Positions 28,155-37,306 of a stretch of 64,000 nucleotides of DNA are shown here, piece after piece. Made by a program: the position numbers and the translations under genes. Where the stretch lies: the NCBI RefSeq assembly GCF_001424305.1, contig NZ_LMPD01000003.1, positions 614,493 to 678,492 on the forward strand. Reading direction: 5' to 3'. The DNA comes from Pedobacter sp. Leaf176. GTDB taxonomy: Bacteria; Bacteroidota; Bacteroidia; Sphingobacteriales; Sphingobacteriaceae. The first letter of the stretch is position 1. Every line of letters begins with the position of its first letter. The notes under the pieces are model-generated. The model saw nothing but the letters and a program-made list of their open reading frames with translations. It was not told the origin of the DNA and did not search any database.

Positions 28155-28552
28155 CTATAAAATCGGCTTTTTAATTCTGGAGTCGGTACCCAGCAACGCT
28201 CCTGCCTCCCCCACCATTTATAACGGTTTTTTGCAACTATATCATAAATCCAATCGCGAATAAATTTTGGAACAATAATAAATACGTAAAGCAATGGTAA
28301 CAAACCGTTTAGCTTTCTAGCAATTCTTAAGGCTGCTGAAGATTTAGTATAAAGTTTACTATTCTGTAGTAAAACAATGGAATTAATTTTACTAGTGTCA
28401 AAATCAAATTCAGGCAACATTTTTTTTGCAAAATCACTTTGAAGTGCCGTAAATTTAAAAGTGCTGTCAGCATCATGTTCAATAACAAACTGTACGGCTG
28501 CATTACACAGATTACAAACACCATCAAAAAAAATTACCGGGTTGTTCGACAT
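28151..28552 (-). CDS. DCC-family thiol-disulfide oxidoreductase-like protein (DUF393)
   Basis: A 133-aa protein of the DCC family (DUF393), named for the Asp-x-x-Cys-x-x-Cys motif seen here as FFDGVCNLCN near the N-terminus. Family features also include KFTALQS, NSIVLLQNSKLYTKSSAALRI and the C-terminal NRYKWWGR. The family is thioredoxin-fold-like and presumed redox active; its substrates are unknown. It is convergent with the GH20 gene and divergent from map, with a promoter eight bases before its ATG. Confidence 0.88.
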   Translation of the reverse strand: MSNNPVIFFDGVCNLCNAAVQFVIEHDADSTFKFTALQSDFAKKMLPEFDFDTSKINSIVLLQNSKLYTKSSAALRIARKLNGLLPLLYVFIIVPKFIRDWIYDIVAKNRYKWWGRQERCWVPTPELKSRFYS

Positions 28553-28560
28553 ATTGGTTG

Positions 28561-28568
28561 CAAAGGTA
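28561..28568 (-). promoter_or_regulatory. -7 element of the DCC gene
   Basis: The minus strand reads TACCTTTG eight bases before the DCC ATG, a full consensus match that implies a very short leader. Confidence 0.55.
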
Positions 28569-28595
28569 TCTATTTTGCCTTATTCATTAAAACGC

Positions 28596-28603
28596 TACCT
28601 TCG
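28596..28603 (+). promoter_or_regulatory. Possible -7 element of map
   Basis: TACCTTCG (one mismatch to TAnnTTTG) lies 15 bases before the ATG at 28619, back to back with the DCC promoter. Confidence 0.4.
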
Positions 28604-28618
28604 TAGAAAAATACATCT

Positions 28619-29383
28619 ATGTCAATTACAACCGAGGAAGAATTAACCGGCATGCAAAAAATAAGTAATGCTGTTGCCTATACACTCAAGGAAATGCGTA
28701 ATTTTGCCAAACCAGGATTATCAACAAAGCAACTTGATGATTTTGGCGGTGAGATTCTAAATGATCTTGGTGCAAAATCAGCACCACGGTTAACTTATAA
28801 CTTTCCTGGCTGGACCTGTATCAGTGTTAACAATGAAATAGCCCATGGGATTCCGAGTAAAAATAAGATTTTAAGTGAGGGTGATTTAATAAATATCGAT
28901 GTTTCCGCCGAATTAAATGGTTTTTGGTCGGATAATGGTGGTTCATTCGTGCTGGGTGAGGATTTGTACAATCACAATATTCTTGTAAACGCTTCAAAAG
29001 CAATTCTTAAAAAGGCAATAAATAATATAAAGGGCGGTGTCCGGATAGCCGAAATAGGAAGGCTGATAGAAACAGAAGCCCGAAAATCTGGTTTTCGTGT
29101 AATTAAAAACTTAACTGGTCATGGTGTTGGAAGGAGTTTACACGAAGCGCCTCATGAAATTGCCAATTTTTACGACCGATACAATCAGGAAAGATTCAGA
29201 AAAAATACTACTGTAGCAATTGAAACATTTATATCTACTGCATCTAATATCGCTGAAACAGAAGAAGATGGCTGGACATTAACCGGAAACAAGGGCGGTT
29301 ATGTTGCTCAACATGAGCATACCATCTTAGTTACCGGCGATAAACCAATAATTCTCACATCGGAAAACGATATCTGGAGATAA
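28619..29383 (+). CDS. map: Type I methionine aminopeptidase
   Basis: A 254-aa metalloenzyme that removes the initiator methionine from new proteins. All metal ligands and the active-site histidine can be placed: IAHGIP, the two aspartates in NIDVSAELNGFWSDNGG, the histidine in GHGVGRSLHEAPHE, Glu in VAIETF and Glu in AQHEHTILVT. The segment after the second Asp (SDNGGSF) departs from the usual HGDTSRTF form. In many Bacteroidota the main map lies in the ribosomal-protein operon; that operon is not here, so this may be a second copy (inference). Confidence 0.9.
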   Translation: MSITTEEELTGMQKISNAVAYTLKEMRNFAKPGLSTKQLDDFGGEILNDLGAKSAPRLTYNFPGWTCISVNNEIAHGIPSKNKILSEGDLINIDVSAELNGFWSDNGGSFVLGEDLYNHNILVNASKAILKKAINNIKGGVRIAEIGRLIETEARKSGFRVIKNLTGHGVGRSLHEAPHEIANFYDRYNQERFRKNTTVAIETFISTASNIAETEEDGWTLTGNKGGYVAQHEHTILVTGDKPIILTSENDIWR

Positions 29384-29422
29384 CAATATCTAATTCAACT
29401 TTTCAACCTTAAAACATTTTTC

Positions 29423-29430
29423 TATATTTG
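29423..29430 (+). promoter_or_regulatory. -7 element of pyrR-pyrB
   Basis: TATATTTG, a full match, lies 15 bases before the ATG at 29446. The longer ORF call from TTG 29428 starts inside this element and is therefore unlikely. Confidence 0.6.
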
Positions 29431-29445
29431 CCCAATCCTTCTTCA

Positions 29446-29991
29446 ATGCAGAAAAAAATAATCTTTGACGGACAAAAAATTCGGATAACAATTAAGAGGC
29501 TTTGCCGTCAGTTAATTGAAAACCACGATGATTTTGCAAATACTGTTTTAATTGGCATTCAACCCAGAGGAATTTTCTTAGCAGACCGCATTCAATCGGA
29601 ACTTCAAAGCATTTTAAAAAACAAAAAAATATTAAAGGGAAATCTGGACATTACATTCTTCAGGGATGATTTCCGACGTAAGGATGGCTTGGTAACGGCC
29701 AGCAGCAACTCTATTGATTTCGTTATCGAAGGCAAAAAGATTATTCTGATTGATGATGTACTCTGGACAGGAAGAACAATACGTGCGGCAATGGATGCAT
29801 TACTTGCATATGGCCGTCCGGAAAAGGTGGAACTTTTAGTATTGATAGACAGAAGATTCAGCAGGCATTTGCCAATTGAGCCGAAATACATTGGTCTTCA
29901 GGTAGACAGCCTGAACTCTCAACATGTTAAAGTAAGCTGGGCTGACGAAGGTGCAGAAGACAAAGTGATTTTATTATCCGAAAAACAATAA
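29446..29991 (+). CDS. pyrR: Bifunctional pyr regulator / uracil phosphoribosyltransferase PyrR
   Basis: A 181-aa type I phosphoribosyltransferase-fold protein. The PRPP-binding motif is VILIDDVLWTGRTIRAAMDAL and the N-terminal IGIQPRGIFLADRI is typical of PyrR. In Firmicutes PyrR binds pyr mRNA to cause attenuation and has weak UPRTase activity; whether it regulates RNA in Bacteroidota is not established from this sequence. No attenuator hairpin is visible in the short leader. pyrB begins six bases after its stop, so they form an operon. The start is ATG 29446. Confidence 0.92.
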   Translation: MQKKIIFDGQKIRITIKRLCRQLIENHDDFANTVLIGIQPRGIFLADRIQSELQSILKNKKILKGNLDITFFRDDFRRKDGLVTASSNSIDFVIEGKKIILIDDVLWTGRTIRAAMDALLAYGRPEKVELLVLIDRRFSRHLPIEPKYIGLQVDSLNSQHVKVSWADEGAEDKVILLSEKQ

Positions 29992-29997
29992 ATAAAA

Positions 29998-30927
29998 ATG
30001 GCAGCAGAAAAACTATCAACCCGACATCTTTTAGGAATTAAAGATATTAACCGGAATGATATTGAATTGATTTTCGAAACTGCAGATAATTTTAAGGAAG
30101 TAATTAACAGGCCCATAAAAAAGGTTCCATCGCTTCGTGATATTACAATCGCCAATATTTTCTTTGAAAACTCTACCCGTACAAAACTATCTTTTGAATT
30201 AGCAGAAAAAAGATTATCAGCTGATGTGGTTAACTTCGCTGCTTCCTCGTCGTCTGTTAGCAAAGGTGAAACGCTAATCGATACGGTAAACAACATTTTA
30301 TCGATGAAAGTTGATATGGTTGTAATGCGTCATCCTTATGCTGGTGCCGGCCAGTTTTTAAGCAGGCATATAAAAGCGCAAATTGTAAATGCCGGCGATG
30401 GCGCACATGAACACCCCACACAAGCCTTGCTTGACGCTTTTTCCATTCGTCAGAAACTTGGGGATGTGACCGGGAAAAAAGTGGTTATCGTTGGAGATAT
30501 TCTTCATTCGAGAGTAGCCATCTCAAACATACTTTGCCTACAGCGCTTAGGTGCAGAAGTTATGGTTTGCGGGCCGACAACGCTTATCCCTAAACACATT
30601 CATCAGTTAGGCGTAAAAGTTGAACACAATTTGATTAAAGCTTTAAACTGGTGCGACGTAGCCAATATGCTCCGCATTCAGCTAGAACGCCAGGATATAA
30701 AATATTTTCCATCATTAAGGGAATATGCGATGATGTATGGATTAAACAAGCAAATTCTGGATAACCTTGATAAGGAAATTATAGTGATGCACCCTGGTCC
30801 GATAAACCGTGGGGTTGAAATAACCAGTGATGTGGCAGACAGCAAGCAATCTATTATTTTAGAACAGGTTGAAAATGGTGTTGCAATCAGAATGGCGGTA
30901 CTGTATTTACTTGCGAGCCAGGGTTAA
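29998..30927 (+). CDS. pyrB: Aspartate carbamoyltransferase catalytic subunit
   Basis: A 309-aa enzyme that condenses carbamoyl phosphate and aspartate, the committed step of pyrimidine synthesis. The carbamoyl-phosphate motif FFENSTRTKLSFELA, the HPTQALLDAF motif and the aspartate-site VMHPGPINRGVEI are complete. No pyrI regulatory subunit follows, fitting the PyrR-linked class of ATCase. It is second in the pyrR-pyrB operon. Confidence 0.97.
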   Translation: MAAEKLSTRHLLGIKDINRNDIELIFETADNFKEVINRPIKKVPSLRDITIANIFFENSTRTKLSFELAEKRLSADVVNFAASSSSVSKGETLIDTVNNILSMKVDMVVMRHPYAGAGQFLSRHIKAQIVNAGDGAHEHPTQALLDAFSIRQKLGDVTGKKVVIVGDILHSRVAISNILCLQRLGAEVMVCGPTTLIPKHIHQLGVKVEHNLIKALNWCDVANMLRIQLERQDIKYFPSLREYAMMYGLNKQILDNLDKEIIVMHPGPINRGVEITSDVADSKQSIILEQVENGVAIRMAVLYLLASQG

Positions 30928-31020
30928 TGCATTTCTTCGCCAGATTTTATTCAGGAAGTAATTATACTTACGCCCTGTTAAAATCCAAAATCTTCATGTA
31001 AATACTGAAGTTTGCAAAAA

Positions 31021-32019
31021 TCAAAATTTGCAATAACTTTCTGTCAGCTTTTTTATCAGGCCTACCCTATCTTTTATGTACTTAGAATTAAAAAAAGGGT
31101 TAGAAAAATCGTCAAAATGTTTTTGGTGGTAATCCATAAAAAATATCCAGAAACCAAAACTAAGATAAGGGATGGCGGTTATTTCCTTGTCAGATAAATG
31201 CCTCACTTTCCGATAAGATGAAACGACTACATTAAATTGCCGATCTGCCTCCTCCTGACTTATTTTATTGAACGTAGCGTGAAGCGAAAGATGAAGCCAA
31301 AACGTCATTATATCGTTTACCAATAAGCCTTTTCCCAGGAAGTCGAAGTCGAAAAAAGTAATTCGACCGTTATAATCAAAGTGAAAGTTTTTTGGAAGCA
31401 AATCATAATGGCAATATCCATAACTGAACTCAGAAAAATCAAAATCCTCAAGTTTAGCGATTATTTTGCTCGCTGTATTATTAATCCAGGCTAAATTTTC
31501 TGCGTCTTTTTCAAAAATCGGCTTTATCGACTGTATCGGCTGCCTGATGGTTGTATCCATATCATAAACCCGACGATCGAAAGGTAATACAATTGTAGAA
31601 GAAATGGTATGCATACGTGCCAATTCCGTTCCAAACTCAGTAAGTTGCTGATCGTTCATTGAATTAATGGATTCGCCCTGGGCATAACTAAATAAAACAC
31701 CATACCTTGTGCCTTCTGCTGCATCGAACGCTATTATTTGTTCCTGATTTAAAGTAGTTATCGGATAAGATACGCTAGTCCCTTCCTCGCGGAGCGCATT
31801 CAGAAAGACTACTTCAGACTCAATTTCTTCCAGAGACCTATGGGTATTTCTATAAATCCTGAAGATAAATTTATCATCGATGGTCTCAATCAGGTAATGA
31901 TCGTTTACACCCCTTAACAGATATTTACAGGAATGGATTTCAAATCCATATGCTTTTTGTAAAAAAACTTTCAGCGCTGCTGAGGATAAGGTAGAGTACT
32001 GCGTTGGAAAGATTGACAT
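31021..32019 (-). CDS. APH-fold kinase (phosphotransferase enzyme family)
   Basis: A 332-aa protein kinase-like fold of the aminoglycoside phosphotransferase/choline kinase/SrkA superfamily. The catalytic loop is YCHYDLLPKNFHFD (usual HGDxxxxN) and the metal-binding loop is ITFFDFDFLGKG. The N-lobe has IFRIYRNTHRSLEEIESEVVFLNAL. The substrate is unknown: homoserine, sugar, drug or protein are all possible. A dedicated resistance role is not supported because no mobile context exists. It stands alone, divergent from dnaE. Confidence 0.8.
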   Translation of the reverse strand: MSIFPTQYSTLSSAALKVFLQKAYGFEIHSCKYLLRGVNDHYLIETIDDKFIFRIYRNTHRSLEEIESEVVFLNALREEGTSVSYPITTLNQEQIIAFDAAEGTRYGVLFSYAQGESINSMNDQQLTEFGTELARMHTISSTIVLPFDRRVYDMDTTIRQPIQSIKPIFEKDAENLAWINNTASKIIAKLEDFDFSEFSYGYCHYDLLPKNFHFDYNGRITFFDFDFLGKGLLVNDIMTFWLHLSLHATFNKISQEEADRQFNVVVSSYRKVRHLSDKEITAIPYLSFGFWIFFMDYHQKHFDDFSNPFFNSKYIKDRVGLIKKLTESYCKF

Positions 32020-32222
32020 AATTGTTTAAGTTAATATTTTTTGATTAATATCCGAATCAAGAAGAAACATAGAATTGAATAACTAATAAAATTCCATTAA
32101 GTATTATTCACTCCAGCAGCAAATTGATGTAATAAGCTATTCTGTGAAATAGTAGGATTTCAATTACTTCAAGCGATGACTTTTGTTGATAAAATGCTGA
32201 CAACATCAACCTGCAAATTGTC

Positions 32223-32230
32223 TATTTTTG
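32223..32230 (+). promoter_or_regulatory. -7 element of dnaE
   Basis: TATTTTTG, a full match, 39 bases upstream of the dnaE ATG. The remainder of the 250-base gap is AT-rich without other signals. Confidence 0.5.
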
Positions 32231-32269
32231 ATGAACCGATAATATCCGGTGAATAATCCTTAATAACCT

Positions 32270-35200
32270 ATGTACTTAATTTTTGATACGGAGACGACGG
32301 GTTTGCCTCGTAATTACAACGCACCAATTACCGATACGGATAACTGGCCACGTTGTATTCAAATTGCATGGCAGCTACATGATGACATGGGACGAATGGT
32401 TGAGCATCAGGACTATCTGGTTAAACCTGAAGGATTTAATATCCCGTACGACGCCGAACGCATTCACGGAATTTCAACTGAGCTGGCTGAGGAACAAGGC
32501 ATAACCCTTGCCGAAGTGCTCGAAAAATTCAATATTGCTTTATCAAAATCTAAGTTCATCGTCGGCCAGAATGTAGGTTTCGATGTTAACATTATGGGTT
32601 GCGAATTTCATCGCTACGGAGTCGAAAACCGCATGGCTGAAATGCCTGTTTTAGATACTTGTACTGAGGTCACTGCAGACTTGTTAAAGCTTCCAGGTGG
32701 CAGAGGTGGTAAATTCAAATTACCAACACTTACAGAATTACATTCTTACCTTTTTGGGGTTTCTTTCAACGAAGCCCATAATGCAACTGCCGATGTTGAA
32801 GCTACTACGCGTTGTTTTCTGGAATTGATTAAGAAAGAAATTTTTAAGAAAGAAGAATTACTGGTCGATGCAGAATATTTTCCTCGTTTCAGGGAAGTTA
32901 ACCCAGCTTCGATACCCAGTTTTGGTATACCGCATGTTAACTTAAAAGCCGCTTCAGACGAGATTCGTAAGCGCCTTCAAAAAGCGGAAGGCGGAGGCAT
33001 TTCAAAGCAAGAACTTGCGGAAAATAAACAGGAGCTTGCCTCGGCAACTTTTGTGCATTTGCACAACCACACCCAGTTTTCTGTATTACAAAGTACAATT
33101 AGCATACCTGATTTAATAAAAGCGACTGCTGCACAAAAAATGCCGGCGGTTGCGATGACCGATCATGCCAACATGATGGGGGCTTTTCACTTTGTAAATC
33201 ATGTTTTAAACCACAATAAGGCAGCGGAAGCAAAAAATGCTGCCGCCATAGAAGCAGGCGAAAGACCAACGGAGGTCGTTATGACACCCATTGTTGGTGT
33301 AGAATTTTTTGTATGTGATAATCATTTAGACAGAACCGCAAAAGATAATGGTTATCAAATGGTGTTTCTGGCGAAAAACAAAAATGGTTACCATAACTTA
33401 GCCAAAATGTCGTCAATCGCCTATACAAAAGGCTTTTACTATGTTCCTCGCATCGATAGAAATGTAATTGAACTATATAAGGAAGACATTATTGTTTTAT
33501 CTGGTAACTTATCTGGTGAGATTTCTAATAAAATCTTAAACCTAGGTGAAAACCAGGCAGAAGAAGCCTTGGTTTGGTGGAAAGCAAAGTTCGGAACAGA
33601 TTTTTATGTTGAGATCATGCGCCACAACCAGGAGGACGAGGAAAGGGTAAATGCTTCATTAATTTCACTTGCCAAAAAGCATGAGGTAAAACTTGTAGCT
33701 ACAAATAACACCTATTACATAAACAAAAAAGATGCAAATGCGCATGACATCTTGCTTTGTGTTAAAGACGGGGAAAAACAGGCAACACCAATAGGTCGCG
33801 GCCGCGGCTATCGCTATGGCTTACCCAATCAAGAATATTATTTTAAATCGGCCGATGAAATGAAGGCGCTTTTCGCAGATTTACCTGAAGCAATTTTAAA
33901 CATTCAGGAAATTGTAGATAAGATAGAAACCTATAAATTGGCACGGGAAGTTTTGCTTCCAAAATTTGATATCCCTGAAGCATTTTTAGTAGCTGAAGAT
34001 GAAAATGATGGCGGGAAACGAGGTGAAAATAAGTTCTTACGTCACCTCACTTATGAAGGTGCAAAAAAACGATATGGCAATTTAACGCCTGAAATTATTG
34101 ACAGGCTGGATTTTGAGTTGGCCACAATTGAGAAAACCGGTTATCCGGGGTATTTTTTAATTGTACAGGATTTCATTGCCGAGGCCAGAAGAAGAGATGT
34201 TTCTGTTGGACCTGGCCGGGGTTCAGCTGCCGGTTCTGTTGTTGCCTATTGCTTATGGATTACAAATATAGATCCCATTAAGTATGACCTCCTTTTTGAG
34301 CGTTTCTTAAATCCAGACCGGGTATCTATGCCTGATATTGACATCGATTTTGATGATGAAGGCCGTGGTCGGGTGATGGAATACGTAATCAACAAATATG
34401 GTTCGAGCCAGGTTGCACAGATTATTACCTATGGAACAATGGCCGCAAAATCATCCATCCGTGATACCGCAAGGGTTTTAGACCTGCCACTTTTTGAAGC
34501 AGATAAAATTGCCAAGCTTATTCCAAATATGAAGCTTGCGAAAATCTTCAACCTTGATGAAAAAAGCTTGAAAGATGCGCTGCGTCCTGATGAATACGAA
34601 CGTGTTCAGGAATTAAAAGCAATGGGCCTTTCCAAGGATTTAAGCGCAGAAACCATTCAGCAGGCACAAATTTTGGAAGGTTCATTAAGAAATACAGGTA
34701 TCCATGCCTGTGGCGTTATCATTACTCCGAGTGACATTACAAACTTTGTTCCTGTGGCTACAGCCAAGGATTCTGATTTGTATGTTACTCAATTTGATAA
34801 CTCCGTTGTAGAGAGCGCCGGTTTATTAAAAATGGACTTTTTGGGTTTGAAAACCCTTACCCTTATAAAAGATACCGTTAAGCTGGTTAAGAAAAGGCAT
34901 GATATTCTATTAGACCCTGATAACTTCCCAATTGACGATGTTTTAACTTACGAGCTTTTCCAACGGGGAGAAACCATCGGGATTTTCCAGTATGAGAGTC
35001 CAGGCATGCAGAAATATATGAAAGAGTTGAAACCTACAGTTTTCGACGATTTAATTGCCATGAATGCATTATACCGTCCGGGCCCGATGGAATACATTCC
35101 AAGTTTCGTTAGGCGTAAAAATGGAGAAGAAGAAATAAAATACGATTTAGATGCCTGCGAGGAATATCTAAAAGAGACCTACGGAATTACAGTTTACCAG

Positions 35201-36703
35201 GAACAGGTAATGCTTCTATCGCAAAAGTTAGCCGGTTTTACTAAAGGTGAGGCCGATGTTCTACGTAAGGCGATGGGTAAAAAGCAAAAAGATGTACTCG
35301 ATAAGATGAAACCTAAGTTTGTAAAGCAGGCTGCGGAAAAAGGGCATTCTGCTGAAACATTAGAGAAAATCTGGAAAGATTGGGAGGCCTTTGCATCTTA
35401 TGCATTTAATAAGTCGCACTCCACCTGCTACGCCTGGATTGCTTATCAAACGGCCTATTTAAAAGCGCATTATCCCGCAGAATATATGGCTGCTGTGCTC
35501 TCGAATAACATGAGTGATATCAAACAGGTGGCATTTTTTATGGAAGAGTGCCGCCAGATGGGTGTTGTGGTTTTAGGTCCTGACGTTAACGAATCTGACC
35601 TTAAATTTTCAGTAAATGCTAAAGGAGAAGTACGTTTCGGCATGTCGGCAGTTAAAGGTGTTGGTGAAAAAGCCGTTGAAAGCATTATTGAAGAACGGTT
35701 AGCCAAAGGGCCATATACCAGCATTTACGATTTTGCAAAACGTTCCAACACTAGAATCGTAAACAAAAAAGCGTATGAGAGTTTTGTTTACAGTGGTGCT
35801 TTTGACGGATTTGGCGGCCATAGAGCACAATATTTCTATATTGGACCGAATGATAAAATGAACGGTATCGAAAAAATTATTAAATACGCCAATGATTTTC
35901 AAAATAATGAAAGTACTTCTCAGGCATCATTATTTGGAGGTTCCAAGGCCGATATGATTTTAGAGCCGGCTTTGCCTGTTTCACCTGAATGGGCTTTGAT
36001 GGACAGGTTAAAATATGAAAAAGACGCAATTGGCATTTTTCTTTCAGGTCATCCTCTGGATAATTACAAGTTGGAACTCGATAAATTTTGCACCCATGGC
36101 GTTAAACAATTAAGCATCATTAACAAAGTCAGAATGGGTGATACCAATGAGGAAGTTCTGGCGGAATTTGCTAAACTACAAAACCGCGAACTTTGCGTCG
36201 GCGGATTGGTGGTTACCGCATCACAACGCATAACTAAAACGGGTAAACCTTTCGGAACCTTTGTTTTCGAAGATTATGATGATGCTTGCGAGATGGCCTT
36301 ATTTGGAGAGGACTTCCTTAAATTTAAGTCATTTCTGACTGAAGGATACTTCCTTCAGATTCGTGGCAGAGTTGGCGAACGCTTCGGCAAAGCGGGTGAC
36401 TGGGAGTTCAAGATTACCTCTATCAATCTAATGTCAGAATTACGGGACAAATTGGCAAAAAGCCTTACTATTCAGATGCCTATTGAGAAAGTTAACGACG
36501 AATTGATGCGTCAGATTGAAGAGCTGTTAGCAGACAATAAGGCAAACTCAGAGCAACAAAACTGCCAGCTTAATTTTGCTGTTTTTGATAGTGAAAGACA
36601 GATAATGTTAGATTTGCCATCTAAGAATTTAAAAATTAACCCGAACAACAAGTTCTTAGAACAATTAATCGGGTTGAATGTTGTAAACTACAAGCTCAAC
36701 TAA
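32270..36703 (+). CDS. dnaE: DNA polymerase III alpha subunit with N-terminal DEDDh exonuclease
   Basis: The replicative polymerase, unusually long at 1477 aa because a DnaQ-like 3'-5' exonuclease (about 1-190) is fused in front. Its catalytic residues are intact: Asp6 and Glu8 (FDTETTG), Asp105 (NVGFD), His170 and Asp175 (HNATAD). The PHP domain follows (about 260-500; HLHNHTQFSVLQS, MTDHANM), then palm with PDIDIDF at 688-694, fingers, tandem helix-hairpin-helix region, OB fold (GGLVVTASQRITKTGKPFGTF) and C-terminal tail-binding region. Several usual PHP metal ligands are replaced (Gln274, Gln363, Asn480, Tyr482). It stands alone with its own promoter. Confidence 0.95.
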   Translation: MYLIFDTETTGLPRNYNAPITDTDNWPRCIQIAWQLHDDMGRMVEHQDYLVKPEGFNIPYDAERIHGISTELAEEQGITLAEVLEKFNIALSKSKFIVGQNVGFDVNIMGCEFHRYGVENRMAEMPVLDTCTEVTADLLKLPGGRGGKFKLPTLTELHSYLFGVSFNEAHNATADVEATTRCFLELIKKEIFKKEELLVDAEYFPRFREVNPASIPSFGIPHVNLKAASDEIRKRLQKAEGGGISKQELAENKQELASATFVHLHNHTQFSVLQSTISIPDLIKATAAQKMPAVAMTDHANMMGAFHFVNHVLNHNKAAEAKNAAAIEAGERPTEVVMTPIVGVEFFVCDNHLDRTAKDNGYQMVFLAKNKNGYHNLAKMSSIAYTKGFYYVPRIDRNVIELYKEDIIVLSGNLSGEISNKILNLGENQAEEALVWWKAKFGTDFYVEIMRHNQEDEERVNASLISLAKKHEVKLVATNNTYYINKKDANAHDILLCVKDGEKQATPIGRGRGYRYGLPNQEYYFKSADEMKALFADLPEAILNIQEIVDKIETYKLAREVLLPKFDIPEAFLVAEDENDGGKRGENKFLRHLTYEGAKKRYGNLTPEIIDRLDFELATIEKTGYPGYFLIVQDFIAEARRRDVSVGPGRGSAAGSVVAYCLWITNIDPIKYDLLFERFLNPDRVSMPDIDIDFDDEGRGRVMEYVINKYGSSQVAQIITYGTMAAKSSIRDTARVLDLPLFEADKIAKLIPNMKLAKIFNLDEKSLKDALRPDEYERVQELKAMGLSKDLSAETIQQAQILEGSLRNTGIHACGVIITPSDITNFVPVATAKDSDLYVTQFDNSVVESAGLLKMDFLGLKTLTLIKDTVKLVKKRHDILLDPDNFPIDDVLTYELFQRGETIGIFQYESPGMQKYMKELKPTVFDDLIAMNALYRPGPMEYIPSFVRRKNGEEEIKYDLDACEEYLKETYGITVYQEQVMLLSQKLAGFTKGEADVLRKAMGKKQKDVLDKMKPKFVKQAAEKGHSAETLEKIWKDWEAFASYAFNKSHSTCYAWIAYQTAYLKAHYPAEYMAAVLSNNMSDIKQVAFFMEECRQMGVVVLGPDVNESDLKFSVNAKGEVRFGMSAVKGVGEKAVESIIEERLAKGPYTSIYDFAKRSNTRIVNKKAYESFVYSGAFDGFGGHRAQYFYIGPNDKMNGIEKIIKYANDFQNNESTSQASLFGGSKADMILEPALPVSPEWALMDRLKYEKDAIGIFLSGHPLDNYKLELDKFCTHGVKQLSIINKVRMGDTNEEVLAEFAKLQNRELCVGGLVVTASQRITKTGKPFGTFVFEDYDDACEMALFGEDFLKFKSFLTEGYFLQIRGRVGERFGKAGDWEFKITSINLMSELRDKLAKSLTIQMPIEKVNDELMRQIEELLADNKANSEQQNCQLNFAVFDSERQIMLDLPSKNLKINPNNKFLEQLIGLNVVNYKLN

Positions 36704-36749
36704 GCATAGGGAATTGAGATTAAGCATAGAGTTTATTTTTTGCTATGCT
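36701..36749. repeat. Stem-loop with TAAGCATAG direct repeat after dnaE
   Basis: TAAGCATAG occurs at 36701-36709 (including the dnaE stop) and 36721-36729; AGCATAG (36723-36729) can pair with CTATGCT (36743-36749). The T run sits in the loop, so a standard terminator is unlikely. GCTATGCTCTACGCTC-type sequence follows. Confidence 0.35.
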
Positions 36750-36830
36750 CTACGCTCGCCGCCCTCCGCTTCTTGCTCAAAGAAATGTCAAATTGGCATT
36801 ACGTTATAGGTGGCATTACAATTGAATACA

Positions 36831-36838
36831 TATATTTG
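36831..36838 (+). promoter_or_regulatory. -7 element of trxA
   Basis: TATATTTG, a full match, 18 bases before the ATG at 36857. Confidence 0.55.
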
Positions 36839-36856
36839 AATATAAAAAAATAAATT

Positions 36857-37177
36857 ATGGCATTAGAAATCACAGATGCAAACTTCGAGGAGCTTGTATT
36901 AAAATCAGATAAACCCGTATTAGTAGATTTTTGGGCAGAATGGTGTGGCCCTTGTCGCATGGTTGGTCCTGTAGTAGAAGAAATCGCTAAAGAATATGAT
37001 GGCAAAGCTATCGTTGGTAAAGTTAACGTAGATAACAATCCTCAAATTTCAATGCAGTTTGGTATCCGCAACATCCCTGCTTTGTTATATTTCAAAGATG
37101 GTCAGGTTGTTGACAAACAAGTTGGTGCAGTTCCAAAATCTGTTTTAGCCGATAAATTAAACAAGCAATTAGCTTAG
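36857..37177 (+). CDS. trxA: Thioredoxin
   Basis: A 106-aa cytoplasmic thioredoxin with the active site [10 protein letters not shown] and the cis-Pro region [15 protein letters not shown]. Length and all core residues are canonical. It reduces protein disulfides and peroxiredoxins and could serve the peroxidases in this window. It has its own promoter and a terminator directly downstream. Confidence 0.97.
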   Translation: MALEITDANFEELVLKSDKPVLVDFWAEWCGPCRMVGPVVEEIAKEYDGKAIVGKVNVDNNPQISMQFGIRNIPALLYFKDGQVVDKQVGAVPKSVLADKLNKQLA

Positions 37178-37226
37178 TTACAGCAAAACTGAAACATGAC
37201 AGCCAATAGGCTTGTAACATATTTAA

Positions 37227-37260
37227 AACCCGGATTCAATTGTTTGATTCGGGTTTTTTT
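37227..37260 (+). terminator. Terminator after trxA
   Basis: A 10-bp stem AACCCGGATT/GATTCGGGTT (two wobbles), 9-base loop, and a run of seven T residues. Confidence 0.75.
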
Positions 37261-37306
37261 ATGCAGATATTATTTTGTTCCTTTATTTAAAAAAAATCGT
37301 TTTACC

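Noticed and set aside
31021..32019. Aminoglycoside resistance gene
   Set aside because: The APH fold is shared by many metabolic and protein kinases; there is no resistance context and the catalytic loop is YCHYD rather than the usual HGD.
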